Below are positions 21,353 to 36,400 of a stretch of DNA of 64,000 nucleotides, piece by piece. The DNA comes from Siniperca chuatsi (lineage: Eukaryota; Chordata; Actinopteri; Centrarchiformes; Sinipercidae), in contig NC_058052.1 in the NCBI RefSeq assembly GCF_020085105.1, positions 23,011,733 through 23,075,732 of the forward strand, written 5' to 3'. The notes under the pieces were generated by a model. The model was given only the letters and a program-made list of their open reading frames with translations. It ran no database searches and was not told where the DNA came from. Positions within the stretch are counted from its first letter, which is position 1; each line of letters opens with the position of its first letter. The position numbers and the translations under genes were made by a program.

Positions 21353-24300
21353 ATGGTAAGCAGCAAAGCTCCTAATTTCACCCTCCACCGACTGGTAAAC
21401 ACACCAGTGGGCAGGCCTGCGCTTAAATGTGTCAAATAGTGTGGCGCTTTGACAGGTTGTTTTTCTTGTTGTTTTTCTTTGAGTTAACAGTCGACAACGA
21501 AGCGCTCTGGCGAGAAGGAAACGCTTTTCTCACTCACTTTTTGGCTCCCAGTCGCGCTCTCTGTGCAATACCCCGGGGCTGACAGTAGCCTAAAGCCTGT
21601 GGCCCAGATATATCTTATCCCTCCCCGGCATACACTCTTTATTAGCAACGAGGCCTGTGCAAATTAGTTTTCGTGACAAAAATACACGCTTAATAGGCCT
21701 AGGTTGGCGACTCATTGTGGCACATTTTACACATCAGGCAGGAAAATGTAACGTCTGCCTGTCTTTGCACTCATATTCGCTCTGTATTAAACGTATAACG
21801 ACATTTAACTCAATGTGTTTTCTAGGTAGCATGGCGCTGTGTTGATAGTTGCAACATTGTTTCATTTGAGCTCATAAGCTTTAATGAATAGGTCGAGGCT
21901 ACATTTGTATCTATTTACAGCGGTTGTAGAGGAGCCTGGAGGCAGACCACTGGATTGGCTCATGCTGTCTTAATTAATTGACTATATATATTCCATTATA
22001 TGTGAGGGTGAGTTGCCTAGTAACCGTTAAGCATCTATGTAGTGACCAATAGGAGTGGACCTGTACGGGCAGCAGCGTACAAGCCTGGATCCATATTCAA
22101 CTTGACGGAGGAAAACTGACATGTTTTTAGTAACCACTTGCAAGGGCGTAGCTAGGAGTTGTGGGTCATATGCACAGGAGCCACTTCTCCTCTCACACCC
22201 ACAAGTCCTTGCCATCCAATCCATAGATCGAAACACACCTCCACAGAACAATTTTCTGATCAGTTATGGATGTCCTGATAGCACAACATTGGCAGTAGTT
22301 GTTCACTAGCAATCCCCATGTTTAGAATCTGTCCATTAGTACTGTTTTGTTGTTGTCTGGACAGGAAAAAAAGTCACATTTTATTGCTTGTACCAGTTTG
22401 TTTGAGGTAAAACCATAGTTGCTTTATCATATCTTGAGGAAGCGTTATTTGTTTTGGGTTTTATATATTTTGGTTGATTTGACCTTTTTATTTTACTAGT
22501 AGATTCAAAAGTCTGTAAATATTGACATGAGTCAATGATCTGTCATTAAGTGTACAAACTAGAGCTAGACCCAGAAATCCAGTTTTGGTCAGGCTATAGT
22601 GTAAGCACAAATGTAAACAAAAGTCAGCTATATTTTCAGAAAATCTCTTAAAAGAGCTGGTTTTTGAATTCACATTTCAGCCCACAAAGTGTGAACTCAC
22701 CTGGGGCCTGTTTTTAAGAAGCAGGTTTACTGAGTCATCGGGCACATTTTCTGAATAAAACCTCAAATCTGGAGCATTGACTGATGTAAAAAGATTGGTT
22801 CTGCAAAACCAGATAACTTAGTAAAGCAGCTTCTTGGAACAGGCCCCAGGGTCAGATAACTGCTACATAGCTATCAGGAGCTCGTACATTGTGATTCAAG
22901 GTTACTGTCTCTGAGGTTATACTATGCATATTATGGTGCCTAAAACATGCTTCTGTACATACAAAGGAACACATAAACCACACTCAAAGGCCAAGAATTA
23001 AGAGCAGCATCTTCTGTCCATGACACATCATCAAAATAAACAACAGTATCAGTGGCTTTTGACTTTCCTATAATAAATACATTAACCAGAGACAGGTAAG
23101 CTAAAAATGCTCACAGCACCTTGCCCTGCAGCAGTCTCAACTCTCTGTCAGAGTGCCGAAACTCAGGGCATGCATGTCGTACAAATAGTATGCCAACTTA
23201 TGGCCTGTCAAAATGTATTCTTTTCAGCTGCAGGGGAAGGTTGGGGGCAGGGACACACAGTTGCTTAAGCATGTAGTGGAATGATCTGATGCTAAGGGGA
23301 CCATATCCTACTTAGCAATCAAGCGCCACCCACATAAGGATCGAGCCGTAGCTAATGTATAAGAGATAAAAGCCACAGTGAACCACCAGCAGAAGTGATG
23401 ATCAACACTACGTGATCCACACTGCACTTCCAACCAGCCCACTCAATCTGGATTTATTATCCTCACTGGCCATTGCATCTCTGCAGTGCTTGGCTTGCAT
23501 CGGAGCCAGCAGTCACTGGCCCAGTCCAAACTATTGTCAGTAAACATCTATTTGGCTGGTATGTCAGTCTCTGCCCAGTGAATAGAAAGGTTTGAAGTAA
23601 CATTAAAATGGCATGTCGAGGGTAGCTTGCCTCTGTAATTACTGGTTGGAACAGGATGTTTAAGGGATGTAATGCATGAGAGACTGTTCAGTAGTGCTCA
23701 AAAATTGAAAAGGTCAAAATGGATATATACATGCAATAAATTCTAGCCACTGATACTGATGTAGGAGCAAGTGAATGAGAGTTTGAGTATTGTGTTGATT
23801 CCAGTTTTATTTAAAAAAATGTTGTACACCTACTAGGTTTGGGCAATAGGATAAACATATCACCTGTTGGCAAGAAGCAGAATCTATGGCTGAGTGATGT
23901 TTTTTGGCTGATGTAAATCACCAAAGTAAGTGTCTTTTTATTTCTGCCTCATAACCATTCAAGGCATCAAGTGCTGCATATCACTGGTAGCAAAGGAACC
24001 AACAATATGGGGCTTCATTCACTGATAGCCTTTGCCTGCAGTGTCTTACGCAGTGATCCATAGTATTAGAGTATGGAGCATTAATGTAATTACTGGTTGA
24101 AGGGGTGACTGTGGCCAGTAGGCAGAAGTTTGCCAAACCCAGATGCATAAAGTAACTGCCAAATATTCATCCATTTCCAGAAAGTAAAAGTAATGACATT
24201 TTTATATAAAAATGTGATGAAAAAATAACCGTTGAAAATAGTTTTGTGTTGTTTTTATACCGGTGCATGTAGTGATTTGAAAAAAAGACATTTTAACATC

Positions 24301-25546
24301 AGTGCGTCCCTAATTTGACACCCTGACTGTATGTAATATCATTAAAGTTAGTCATCTAGTAACAATTGTAAACACATGTAAGGATTTGTTGCTTTTATTT
24401 GTAAGTTGAATTGTTGTGAATTGAATATTTGGGTTTTGGACTAAAAAAGCACCTTGAAGACATTGCCATTTAAAAAACTGTTACAGCCTTAAATGATAAA
24501 TACAATCCACTGATTATTGTTTGACCGGTGCTGTCCCTTAGTGCTGTCATCACTGTGTGCTCTCTCTGCCAGGACCTTCTTATGCCACTGCATTAGGCAA
24601 TGTGTCCCTGCACCGGTGACACAAGGATGAATTCCTGAATTGGGGAACAATCCGGCATTGAGCTGTTAAGTAAAGATAAGAATATCATTTTCTCATGTTC
24701 TTTGCATTTGGTAAATACAGTATAGCTTTGTCACCACTAGTTTAATACTTAAGAAGATTTGGGCATTGTTAGTTTAAATAGTGTTATGAGGCCTCCAAAA
24801 CCCTTTTATAGGTAAGCCTAAGTCAGGGATAGAAATGGCTGAGAGGATTAGCCCTGCCAGAGTTCCTTCAGGCAGCTAAGATTTTGGTAATTATTTTCAT
24901 ATTTGCACTTGACTCCTAAATCTGGCAGATCCCTGACACACACATATCCACACAGAAATGCACACACATCAACATAGAAGCAAGCATGCATGCAAACACA
25001 CCTACCCAGGCAATATTACAAATTGATGCTTCGAAGAACGAGAGAATAACTGAATGGCTGTGCAAAGAGACAGATGTAAACTTATAGCAGCTCAGTTTAA
25101 TGGTTGCACATATCCTCCATGGCGTCTCGTCTATGTAATAGAGTAGTAGGTTATTAGTAATATTGTGTCAGCTGGTTATTGGCCTGGGTTTTGCCTGCTG
25201 TACAAAGTTGGGCTGAAAAATGGAAGGGTGAACTCTATTTAAAGACCAATCTGAAAGCACAGCTTAGCTCTGCACTCTGCTGTGACTCTGGAGGGTTGAG
25301 TATGTTTATCATAAAGCCCGGCTATACGGCAAGCTTGATACTCGCAGACACATTTGTGTGGAGGAGGGGAGTGTTGTGATCCCTGACCTAATCAAGCAGG
25401 CAAGCAAAGCAGCGAGAAAATGCACAGCAAATAAATTGTCTTGAACACACTTTTTAACCTCAAAAATAATGTGTCACTAACTTGCACTGTGTGGCTTAAA
25501 CATGACAAGCTAGACACACAGATGTGTTTTAATTGATTCCCCATGT

Positions 25547-25587
<41 letters not shown>

Positions 25588-28500
25588 TTATTTGCTTTTT
25601 AGATTGCCTTGTAGTTTATCATCATTCGTCATTTTTGCCCCTCACAAGTTCCCAGAGCCCTAGAAGACAACATTAATTTGCAAGTTTTTATCTGATAAAC
25701 AGTCCAGAGAAAAAATAAGTAAAAAGAGAAAAGCAGCAAACCCTCACATTAGAGAAGCTGGAAACTGTTCAGTATTTTTCCTTAAAAATGACTTAAAGGG
25801 TTGATTCTCTGTCGATCAACTAATCAAGTAATTGTCTCAGTACTTTCCTGTTTCCTGTAGTAATTTCTGAGATTTATTGAGCCTAATAAATGTGCACTTG
25901 ATGACATTTGATCACAGATTCCTGCTGCTGTGATTTCAGTCTTACTTTGGATACTGAATGGCCAAATGAAAGGCTGCTGCAGCATCCAGCAGCTTTTTTA
26001 ACATTATCTGCCCACCTTGCTCTCTACCGAAAGTATCAATACAGCGAGCAGCTGAATGAGGCATTTTGTCTGTTGTGAGAGATATTGACTTGTATACAAT
26101 CATAAGACAACAACATTGCCTCTTGACACCCTCGGCTATGTTTGTTCAGCAGATGTTGTATTGAATACACAGATGTTTTTTTTTTAATAGTCAAGTACGA
26201 TAAACATACAAATTTGACTTGTTGGCATTGATACAGAGACATATTGGAAACAAACATTAATTTTGCATGTTATAGTACATTTCAATATGCCTAGTACAGT
26301 GAGAACAGGATCTTGGATATCGTGCACGATGAGACCATAAATACACACATACGCACTCAGGTCTGAAGCAGAATTTTGAGGCTGATACTGATGTTTGTCC
26401 TCATGATGAAATCAAGGTAGGGAATATGGATCAGTCCAGTGTGTCCGTCACTCCATCCATTGTGGTGTTATGCACAATATATCAGGCACCACAGATGGGA
26501 ATCAGGGAATGATGCATGCCTCTCATCGCTCCATTCCGGCATCTTCTAGGTTGCACTCAGAGGGCACCACAGTGATTAAATGCTACATTATGTGCAATAT
26601 CTTGAATGCCATAAATCAGATTTTGATGCAATTTATTTTGGTCTTAGGATATGGAATGGGAAATTTCATGTCATTAATTCATTCTGATATTTATCTCAAA
26701 AAGGAGTGAGTGAAGTGTGCAAATGTGCAGCGGCCTAAAAGTAAGCAGGCTTTTAATTAAAAGGTTGCTTGTCCGTTCAACACATTTGGACAAGAAAGTG
26801 AATGAGTAGCAGATGCCGCTGCCTCATCCCACTGCCCTCGACTAAAGCACTAAACCCCCAAACTGCAAATAAGGCAGCCTTCAGCTGTATATGTGTGTGT
26901 AGCTGTGTGAGAGAGGAGACGGGCGTAGCTGAAAAAGAGCATTCATGCTCAGCAAACCTGCCCTGGATAGATAATGGTTAAATGAGAAATCTCAGGTTTT
27001 ATAGTTTTTAGTTGTGTTTAAGGAGTTAAGGTGGAACCTCCATCATATCAATAATGAACATGACCAACTATACAGTATAATGGATTGGGTGTGACTTTTA
27101 GGCATACTAAACAGTTTTTTTTGTCTGTGTGGAAGGATCACTTACTACTAACCAAATATTAATTTTGATTTAGCTTATTTTATAGTGAGAGCAGAATACA
27201 TTCTCATTTTCTGCCAAAGATGTTTCAGAAAAGCCCTCCACATACTGTACTCCCTAGCCTTATGACTGGGTTCTGCAGGTCTATAATTAGCTGGGTTTTG
27301 GGGTTGGCTGTAGCAACAACAATGCCAGACTCTTCATTATGCAAAATGTGTTTTGTGTGCTAAGGCCTAATTGATTCTGAATGAAGCATGTATTATTAAT
27401 GAGCCAACACGGGTCTCTTTCTCTCTCTCTTTCTGCCTCTATTCCTCTCTGTGTATGCAAGATGCCTTTTCACTTTGTTCACCTCCTTTTTTCTGCATTT
27501 CTATAATCATCTCATCTGATATGCTCCATTAGCATCTACGTAAAGGGGCAGCTCAACAAGAACTGCATGAAGTGGTTTGTTACAGAAGACATGACAAGAG
27601 TTACTCCAGACCCCATGTTAGCCACACCAGTAACCTAAAGCAGGCCTTAGTTAGTACACCTGTAATCCTCAACACCAAATCTGCTTTGCTGTAAGTCTCT
27701 CTACCGCCAGGGATCCTACAGCTAGAACTTAAATGACAGTGGACGACAGTGATGTAGTTGAGAGTGCGTACTTCCAACACTGATTTACCCACCATTTTGT
27801 TTTGATATTTTTTAATCCACCTTTGTAAGCTATTCATCAATAAGGGTCAATACAGAAAAAACATTTTAAAGTGGCTGTTTGCCTTAGTTGTTTGAACAGT
27901 GACTTGGATTTTTTTAGTTTGTCCATCCATTTATATTTTTCAGCTTTTACTTCTACGTCCTCTTTTATTTTATTCTATTTTGATTTATCTTTTCTCACAT
28001 CTCTCGTTCTCTCATAGTTTGTTATTGTGATTGGTTTATTTGAGTCTTATTTGACTTATTGCATGATTAGCTTATGTTGAGTTTTGCCAATAGTGACAAA
28101 TGGATTTGTCCTTCAGACCACTCACTGACTTGCCAACTAAAGAAAAATGCACTTGCAGTCCCCTCAACACTACCTGGTGATGTCCACTCTGCAGTAGCAT
28201 CTCCTAGTCTTACAATAGATACTTTGAGGACACTGACATCTTTTGCCACTTGGATCTGTTTCATCTGGTCTGACAGCTTTCTAACTAATTCTTTGCTTTT
28301 TGTGAAACCTCAATAACTAGCTGTGTGAACCTATGTTTGGTGTAGTTTAAATTAACTCTGGTGTACATTATTTGTCTGTTTAACATGTTTTTTTTGCTGT
28401 GGAAAACACTTTCATTCTAAGTTTTTTAACTCTTTTTGAACAACCACACCAAGACTACTTAAAGGTGATTTCTGGTGCAGTTCATATGTGGTGAGCTTTG

Positions 28501-30217
28501 ACTTATGTGAAATCAATTTGTCTGCTTATCAAGGCAACAATTTCATGTACAGGACTCCTAGTGTCCTTTTCTCTCTTTCTAGATGTGTGATGTATTTTAT
28601 GACAGCTGAAGCTGAGGTGCTGTCTGGACTCATGTCATTACCTACTATTTCTGCATGACCTCATCATGACCATCAGACAAAATAAATAAAAGTATTCAAG
28701 CACAGTGAAGTGTGAAACCCATGTAGCACTGATGATACCTGTGTACAACTAAAAGGCAAGAATGAATCTTTTTTTTTTCTTTAGTGCTGACCTAGTGAAC
28801 CAAAATAAAGGTGTGAACAAAAACCTTAGTCTCATGTAGCATGGTGAGGGCGCATTGAGATTCTGTCCTTGAACTTGAGGACACTGGTTCAAGGCCTTGA
28901 ATCCAAATTCCTGGTGAAGTGAGCCTAGATCTTGCCAACCGAGTCAGTAAGTCACTGTATCTCTACAGCTCTTGCAATGCTGCTCTGTAGCAGAGCAAGC
29001 TCTGTGTAGGGGAGCAAACAAAAGGACTTTTCCCTTCGGGGATCAATAAAGTATCACATTGTCACTATTACCCTCTGATCCACACAGGCAATGGGACACC
29101 CAGTAATGGTGTAGTTATGCGCTATGGCCTGAGCTACACTGGAATTCAATCCCTTAAACTGGCAGTGCTCAGCCACCGTCAGCTTGTTGTTCCATAGAGG
29201 AAAACCATGTATATATGTCAACCTCTGATCACTGCACTAGCGGCTGACTCCGCTCTCCTGACAGGGTGTCAAATGCTAAGTCGCTCTCCTGGCTAATCCT
29301 GTGTCACCTCTTTCTCCTCACTGCTCTTAAAATACCACGACTTCTTTGAAGTAAGTCTGCTGTTGTACGGCAGCACAGCGATTAGCCAGTAGATTACATA
29401 ACTGGCAACTTTTTTCTAGCCAGTTCAGTGTGTATAGTGTATCTGTATGTCACTGCAAGCAAAACACAAGAGTAGCACTTCTTATCTGTCACAATGTGTT
29501 ACTAATATTTTTTGGGTATGATGACTTTTGCAGTTTTCTTTCGTTTTAACCACAGCGGGAAAGTTGTTTTTGTTGCATTCACAATGGGAAACAAGCAAGC
29601 CAGTCGAAAGTCAACAAACTTACATAATTAACCTCATGTGGTTTTTGTACTATATACAAATTGGTAAAGATAGATTGTAATATAAGAATAATTTCAGGCT
29701 GCAGCATAACCTCAATTCCGCTTGTGGAAATGTCAAAATCCATTTTAGGGTTTGCTGTAGTTTGTGTAGGTTACATTGTGAGAACATTCTCAATGCAGTT
29801 ATTTTGTGCAATGCAAGTTCAAATGCCATGGTTTTTGACTTCTAAAGTGGGATTGAATAGCCTCAAGTATTTCTGAGCTGAATGCGCCCTTAGTTCAGAC
29901 TTTTGTGGCCGTGGACCTCTGATTGAAATTCCTTACTTCTGTGTTTTTTTTAAAGCCTGTGTGTGTACGATTTGTGTAGCATTGCTTCCACTAATTTGAA
30001 AGGATTTTCACATAAAGGGGCTTTAAATCCAACTTCCTTGACATCTGCTGCAGTCAGTAGCTGGTATCCTGGACACTGTATGTAGTCCATCTCCGGACTT
30101 GGCTACTGGATGGTTAAACAGAGCTGCCAGTTTGCATGTCCAGTTTGCCAATCACAGTCTCAGTTTGGTCCTTGATGGAGCTGCTGGACAGTTGCGGTCT
30201 ATTTTTTGCTGGCCCGG

Positions 30218-30254
<37 letters not shown>

Positions 30255-30417
30255 TGTAGGATCCCCATCCCCTCACCCCCACCTCTCTGCAACAGGGACT
30301 CCTCACTGGCTCCCATGTGAGCGTTCAGCCTCACTCTGCCAGCAGTCAGATTCACGCTCAGTGGACACTGCAGTGTTGGATGGGATGCAGATATGACTGC
30401 TGAACATGAGCCAATTC

Positions 30418-30461
<44 letters not shown>

Positions 30462-33400
30462 ACCACGCAGTGTCTCTGAATAGTATGGTTCATTTAAAGA
30501 GCCTTTGCGTTATGCGGGCAGATTTGATGCCATGTATTGCATGATTTTAAAGAGGCTGCACATGGAAATAGGAAACAGCCTCAAAGGGTTTGAGTGCATC
30601 AATCTTACAGACTGATGCATCTGCACCTGTAACTTTGTCTGTATTTGCGTTAGGACTGCAAAATTACCTGGGTGATTGTGCATGTGTATATGAATTTGTA
30701 TATTTACATTTGTGTTGAAGCCCCCGACTAAAGATTTTCCTAGTCACTTGTCGTTAGTTGAAGCCATTAGTAGACTAGTCGTTGCACGTTTATGATATTA
30801 ATTTAAATATATATTTTTGGCGCAACAGAAACACTGCTACATTACAGAGAAATACAAAGCCGTAATTATGAGCCTTGAAAGTGTACGACGCGAGCCGCAA
30901 AAGCGGTAATGATTTTGAATGTGTCGGAACAACCTGCAAGGAAACCTGAATATTTTATTCATTTATTTCAACACAATAACATCACACAAGTCTCGGCGTT
31001 CAAAACACAGGAATAAATAGCTTACAACTTCACAAAAACAAATACTCGCTGACTTATCAATACGATGGATGATGTGTAACATTATTTACAAATTAACTCG
31101 CTACAAACTCGCTCCTCTCCTGTTTCACGCGTCTCCTGTCCCGCCTGACCACACTGTGTCTACATCGTCCCCGGAGTCAGAGTCCCGGTCGGAGCCGCTA
31201 TGAATCACCTCTGTGCTGTATTCCCTGTCGTCAAACTGGCCTCCGTCCGTCTCGGAGGCTGTGTTCGGTCCTGGTCTGCCCGTGTTCCCCCCGCCCCGGG
31301 CCTGAAAACCTCCTCCTCCCGGCGGTCCAAAGCTCCTGTGCTAGCGGTGCCCGGTACTCTGAGCTTACAGTCCGGATAGAGTCAGCTAATATGGCCGCTA
31401 AGTTAGGTAACTAGCTAATGGCAGCTAGTACCCACGGCTGCGCCTGTAAGTGCCTGTGTTACAAGAGAGACGGTCCATGTTGCAGCGCTCCCCTGAGAGT
31501 TTCCGCTCGCAGCTCCCGAATAGACTTTGAGGAGTGTTGTTTTTGTTTTTACACATAGTAATAAACATATGGGCAGAAGTTACAATCACTCACTTGTATT
31601 GAACAGTATAACTCTAGGGTCTAGAGTCTAAGCCATTAAATTTGCAATCCTGCCATTCCGTCGATTGGCAGGATGCAACTACCTGGTAATAAAAAAACAA
31701 AGTTACCTGTGCTTCTTTGTATCAGGAGGTATAATGTCAACAGCCCATGGTATCTCTAAATGTTCAAGTACAGAACATGGCTGAATGCTCTCTGTATTGT
31801 CTGCATTATCCCTGTTATTGAGAAAACCTGTGGTATGAAAATAAATCCAGTGCTCACCACAGATCACCAGGCCCTGTTGTCTGGTGCCCTTCCTAGTAGG
31901 TGCCATTGTTCTTTTGACAAACAAGGAAACAATGTAATCGTGTAGAAAATAGTTGAAATATTGCAAGTTTGCACTTTAGCAATTTTTGATTAGTATCAAG
32001 AGCTTTATAATGCTATATTCTTACTATAAGAACCAACCCAGTGTTTCCCAATTTTAACTAGTAAAATAGTTTGTATGTGAATTGCATAGAATATAATTCA
32101 CATCGTGGAATAAAATGCACTTTCACGAGAACGTTAGTCGTGTTTGTGGGTTATTCATACTGACAATACCAACACATTATTGCCTGATTTTATTTGGCAA
32201 TGCAGAAAATTCAACGTGAAAAAGTATAATGACATGCACTCAAATGCAAAAAGGACACTATTTCAGATAGTGTCAGGATTGATATCCTATTAGCAATCTT
32301 AGAACGCACATTTTCAGCAATACCCATCTGTAGTTGTTGGTCAACATTTTGTTTCCGAGAGGGTTTGTAACCACTGCCAGTTTATCTTAAATAAACTTAA
32401 CAGATGTAATGGGTCTCTACTGAAACTCCAAATATATTGCACATAATTTGAGGTTGTTCCAGTACTATTATGATGTCTCCAGTTACAACATTAGCTAACA
32501 CCTCTGTTTCTCTCTTTCTTCAGGGAAATGAAGCCAGTTACCCCCTGGAGATGTGCTCGCATTGTAAGTATTTTAAATCTTTGCTTGCTCCAGTTATACA
32601 GTGCTCAATTTGGTTCAAAGAATAAGACCCTCTAAATTTTTATCTGATTATAGTTCATCATTTGCAGGGTTTCCCCCAGAAAATTGACACACTTATTAAA
32701 TACATGGCATTTGCCATTTGCTGTGAGAAATAGATAATAGATAATGTACTGCTATATCACAATATACGATATGGCTATCCAGACATACAATTACATACAC
32801 ATAAAGCTTTTATCCGTAAATCCGTATTATTACACTATCTGTTATCCTTAGAAAGTGCCATGTTTGGTTTAATTGTATTTGCTTACACTCATTTTATGTT
32901 ATTATGTTTTATTTTTTATGTATAAGTGATGTGTTTCTGAAATCGTGACGATGTCATCTTGGAATCAAACTCTTATGTTCTTGGTGATGTTTACAAGATG
33001 TCTGCCTAGTGGACATCTTTGAGCTCCTGAGCTTTCAGGAGGAGGAGAGCTGAGGATATGACTCACATTTTTTCTTTGTTCGCCTCCTTCACCTTCCCTA
33101 CCTGATGATACAATAGCACAACATCTCAGCCTCGTGTTGTTGAAAAGTCCTCAGAGATGCAGATTTCTCACCGCTCGCTTTGGTGCAAATGGCTTGATTT
33201 AGACCGTGTGGTTGTTAAGAAAATGGGTCCGCTGCTGCTTGTGTTTAACGAGCACTGAGACAGCGACATGTCCCTCTGTAGTGTAGGTGTACTTCAGGGA
33301 CTATGTCGCTGTTTGTATTGACCTCATCATGTCTCAGAAGAGTCACAGATGAATAATTGTTTTGACATCAGGGCTTCGAAGTTAGTTGTTGAGATTTTTG

Positions 33401-36400
33401 GTGCTGCAGTTAAGGTGGTGTAAGAGGCAGACGTGCAGTAAAATATCTTTATTCTCCAAAACGTTAAGGCTAATTATGAGCTATAATCTTGATCAACTAA
33501 ACATACACTTACAATATAATAATTGATATGCATTGTAGCTTAGTGACTGTGCAACAACAGAGGACTTGCTTAAACTCTTTTAAGTACAATGTGTCATTTT
33601 AAGATCACCCGTGTCCTTGTGTTGCAAAGTAACCCAACCAAGACACACATACAAACACAAACCTATTCAAAATGGCACTGCTTGTTGAGTGGGCAGAGCT
33701 GGGGACACACTGTGGCTTGTCCATACTTAGATTGTACTACTGTAACATCATGGGGGACAGAACCTTGGCCTGCCAGGCCTTCCAGGCATTCCTCCCCCAG
33801 GATTATGCCACCATGGTGAGGGGAGGTGGATTTGGATGATGCGTGACCCTGAACTGAACCCATCAAGGACCTCTACATTCAGTCTGGTATATTTACAGCG
33901 TCTCTCCATTTCTCTGCCAGTCTGTTTCTCTCTGTCTAGCTGCCTCTCCTTATTCACCATTGTCTGTTTGTTTTTCTTTCTCTTTTCTCTTTGACTGTCC
34001 TCCATATCCTTCTTTCTTTTTCTATTTAAAGATGCTATATAGGCTTGAAATACAAGTACTCATCAGAAATGCAAAAACATCAAATAACTTCATTTAAAGA
34101 GATAAAGACAGACATTTTTCAACAATATCAAACTAATCCGACACTAAACCAATAGAAAACTTATGAGAAATTACTAAACTAAAGGTGTAACGTGCAAACA
34201 TTGAATGCATGCATATTAGCTAGGGATGCACCGATATATTGGTCGATATTTTCCTTGTTGACTGCTATCAGTCTATCGGCAAACAGGAAGACATACACAG
34301 ATGGCAGCGGCTGATATTTAGTCGCATCAATTTTGTGCTGGCTAAATTTTGTGTTGTTTTTTTGCATTTGTTGTATAGCAGGCTAAAAAAGCTTTTGAAG
34401 CAGTTATTTTTCAAAATAAGGTATCACATGAAATGTTTTTCATGTGAAATAAGGTTATATTTAAGATTGTTTCATAAATTTGTATGATTGACTTCATGCT
34501 CATTCAAAGATAGTGTAATGAAGAGCTGAATGTCTTTAAAACAGTAAAGTTTTCACAATTGGTGCATACCAAATATGAGCATTTAGATACTTAACTGTAA
34601 GATTACTTTTTTCCTTCTAGATTACAGATTTTTTCAATTTGGGAAAATGTTCATACTGTAATTGCTACTATCAAACATTGTCTTTTTGTCCTCCTCTGTC
34701 TCCTAGTTTCTCTTTCTTTGATTTTATTTCTCTCTCTTTGGCTTTCTCCCTCTGTCTCCCTCCACCGACAGAGCAGCTGTTCAGCTCATCAAGCACTTGG
34801 ACAGGCAGGCATTGGTTGTGAAGAAATTAGCCCTGGCCTGCTGGCCAGATAAATTCACTGTGCTGCACTTCAACCTTATCGCCCTCACTGAGACGTAAAC
34901 CAACAAAGTCTAACACCCACTCACCCGTGTCTGCCATCAGACAATTCTTAACTCTGTTTGCTGATGTTCATAAGATCAACGGGAGGAGTTTGTCTCTAAG
35001 AATCGCCTTTATAAGATGTATTGTGAAGTAAGGTCATTATTCTATGCTATCCTCTTATCAATGCAGTGTCTAACCCCTGCTGGCTTAGCCAAGCTTAGAT
35101 CAAGCAAAATTTAATGGCATACTTGTGGGAGCGTGCATAATTAGACACACAAACCACACACACACTTTGCTAAAGTGCATGCACGCGCCCATTCTCTTCA
35201 CCCCACACGCATGTACACACATACACAACCCCCTCAATGCATCATGCTCTCACAGAGAAACGCAGCAGCGAACCATTGCAGGCCTGTCTGCCTCTGCCCA
35301 AAATAAACGGCGGGCGACTCACTGGAGTTCCTTGTTGCTAGGGGTTTCCCTGAGGGCGGGAGCCAGAGCCTCTGTTGGTGGGGTGAGTTGGGGGTTTTCT
35401 GATGACGGCATGTCTATAAATATACACCATCAGTGCGCTGCCCTGCTTCGTCCTCAGTTTGGTCCATGCAGGCAAGCTGTACATTATCAGAGCAGCCAGA
35501 GCAATCAGACTAATGCACCGAGTGCTGGAGCTCTCCTCTGTAGTACACACACACTCTGGTGTATGGCATCCTCTTAACAGTGGCCTACGTGACATAAGAC
35601 AGACAGAGAGAAGAGGGGTGGGTGTGTGTGTGTGTGTGTGCGTCTCTTTTATTAGTCCCAGAAATTACCTGATTTCCAGATTGTGTTAAAGTTACAAAAC
35701 CATGAACAGAAGTGCTGATTAGATATATTTACTTAGCTATCATGAAATGTAAGAGAATAAATATAAAATATGATGCCATTTTTAAGATACCAGCTGATTT
35801 AGAGAAATAACGTTGGGAAACTTAATGAGAGACTGATTTTAACCAAGAATGGTTGTGTGTTTTTAGATCCTACACTTCCCATAATGCAACTCAATGGCGT
35901 CTCTTCGTTAGACCCTCCATGACTGTTACGCGCCCATGTCTTTCAAACTCCCTGCCCCCAGTTTGTAATGCAGTCCTTCTGTTAAAGCTGGGAAATGCGA
36001 TTCTGGGGAAATTCAATACCATGACAATTATCATGATATAGAGCGAACAGCCACACAGCGAGTAATGTAACTAATGTTAGCTAGGTTTTGGATTAGCTTA
36101 GCTAGGTTGTGGGTTAGCAAACTGTCCCGACAGTTGCTGCTGCGAAGCTTACAGCCAGAGAGGACGAGATGGTTTCTCAGAGCCAGCAAACCAGCTCCAG
36201 ACAGCGATACTCACAACTCTCCTGCTACTGTAGCAAACTATGGCTTTTTTATCATCTTGTATCTGTCTATAGCACACTGTTGTCAACTGATATGTTTCCA
36301 AGGCAACACTCCACCCTCATTGGCTCAGTACGCCATGAAGCTAACTGGCACAGTGTCATGTGTCAAACTCGTGTAATTACTGAGCTGTGCATGTAACCTT

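Larger units (their letters stand above)
21356..32523 (+). other. ppp3r1: ppp3r1 intron 1, 11.2 kb
   Basis: The donor GTAAGC follows the ATG directly and the acceptor is CTTCAG. Besides the elements listed separately (MITE, SINE-like, microsatellites, CpG-rich block) I found no exon. ORFs of 60-90 codons here look random. Confidence 0.85.

Noticed and set aside
20945..21388. 147-codon minus-strand ORF and its plus-strand partner across the ppp3r1 promoter
   Set aside because: GC-rich promoter composition suppresses stop codons on both strands; there is no similarity to a known protein.
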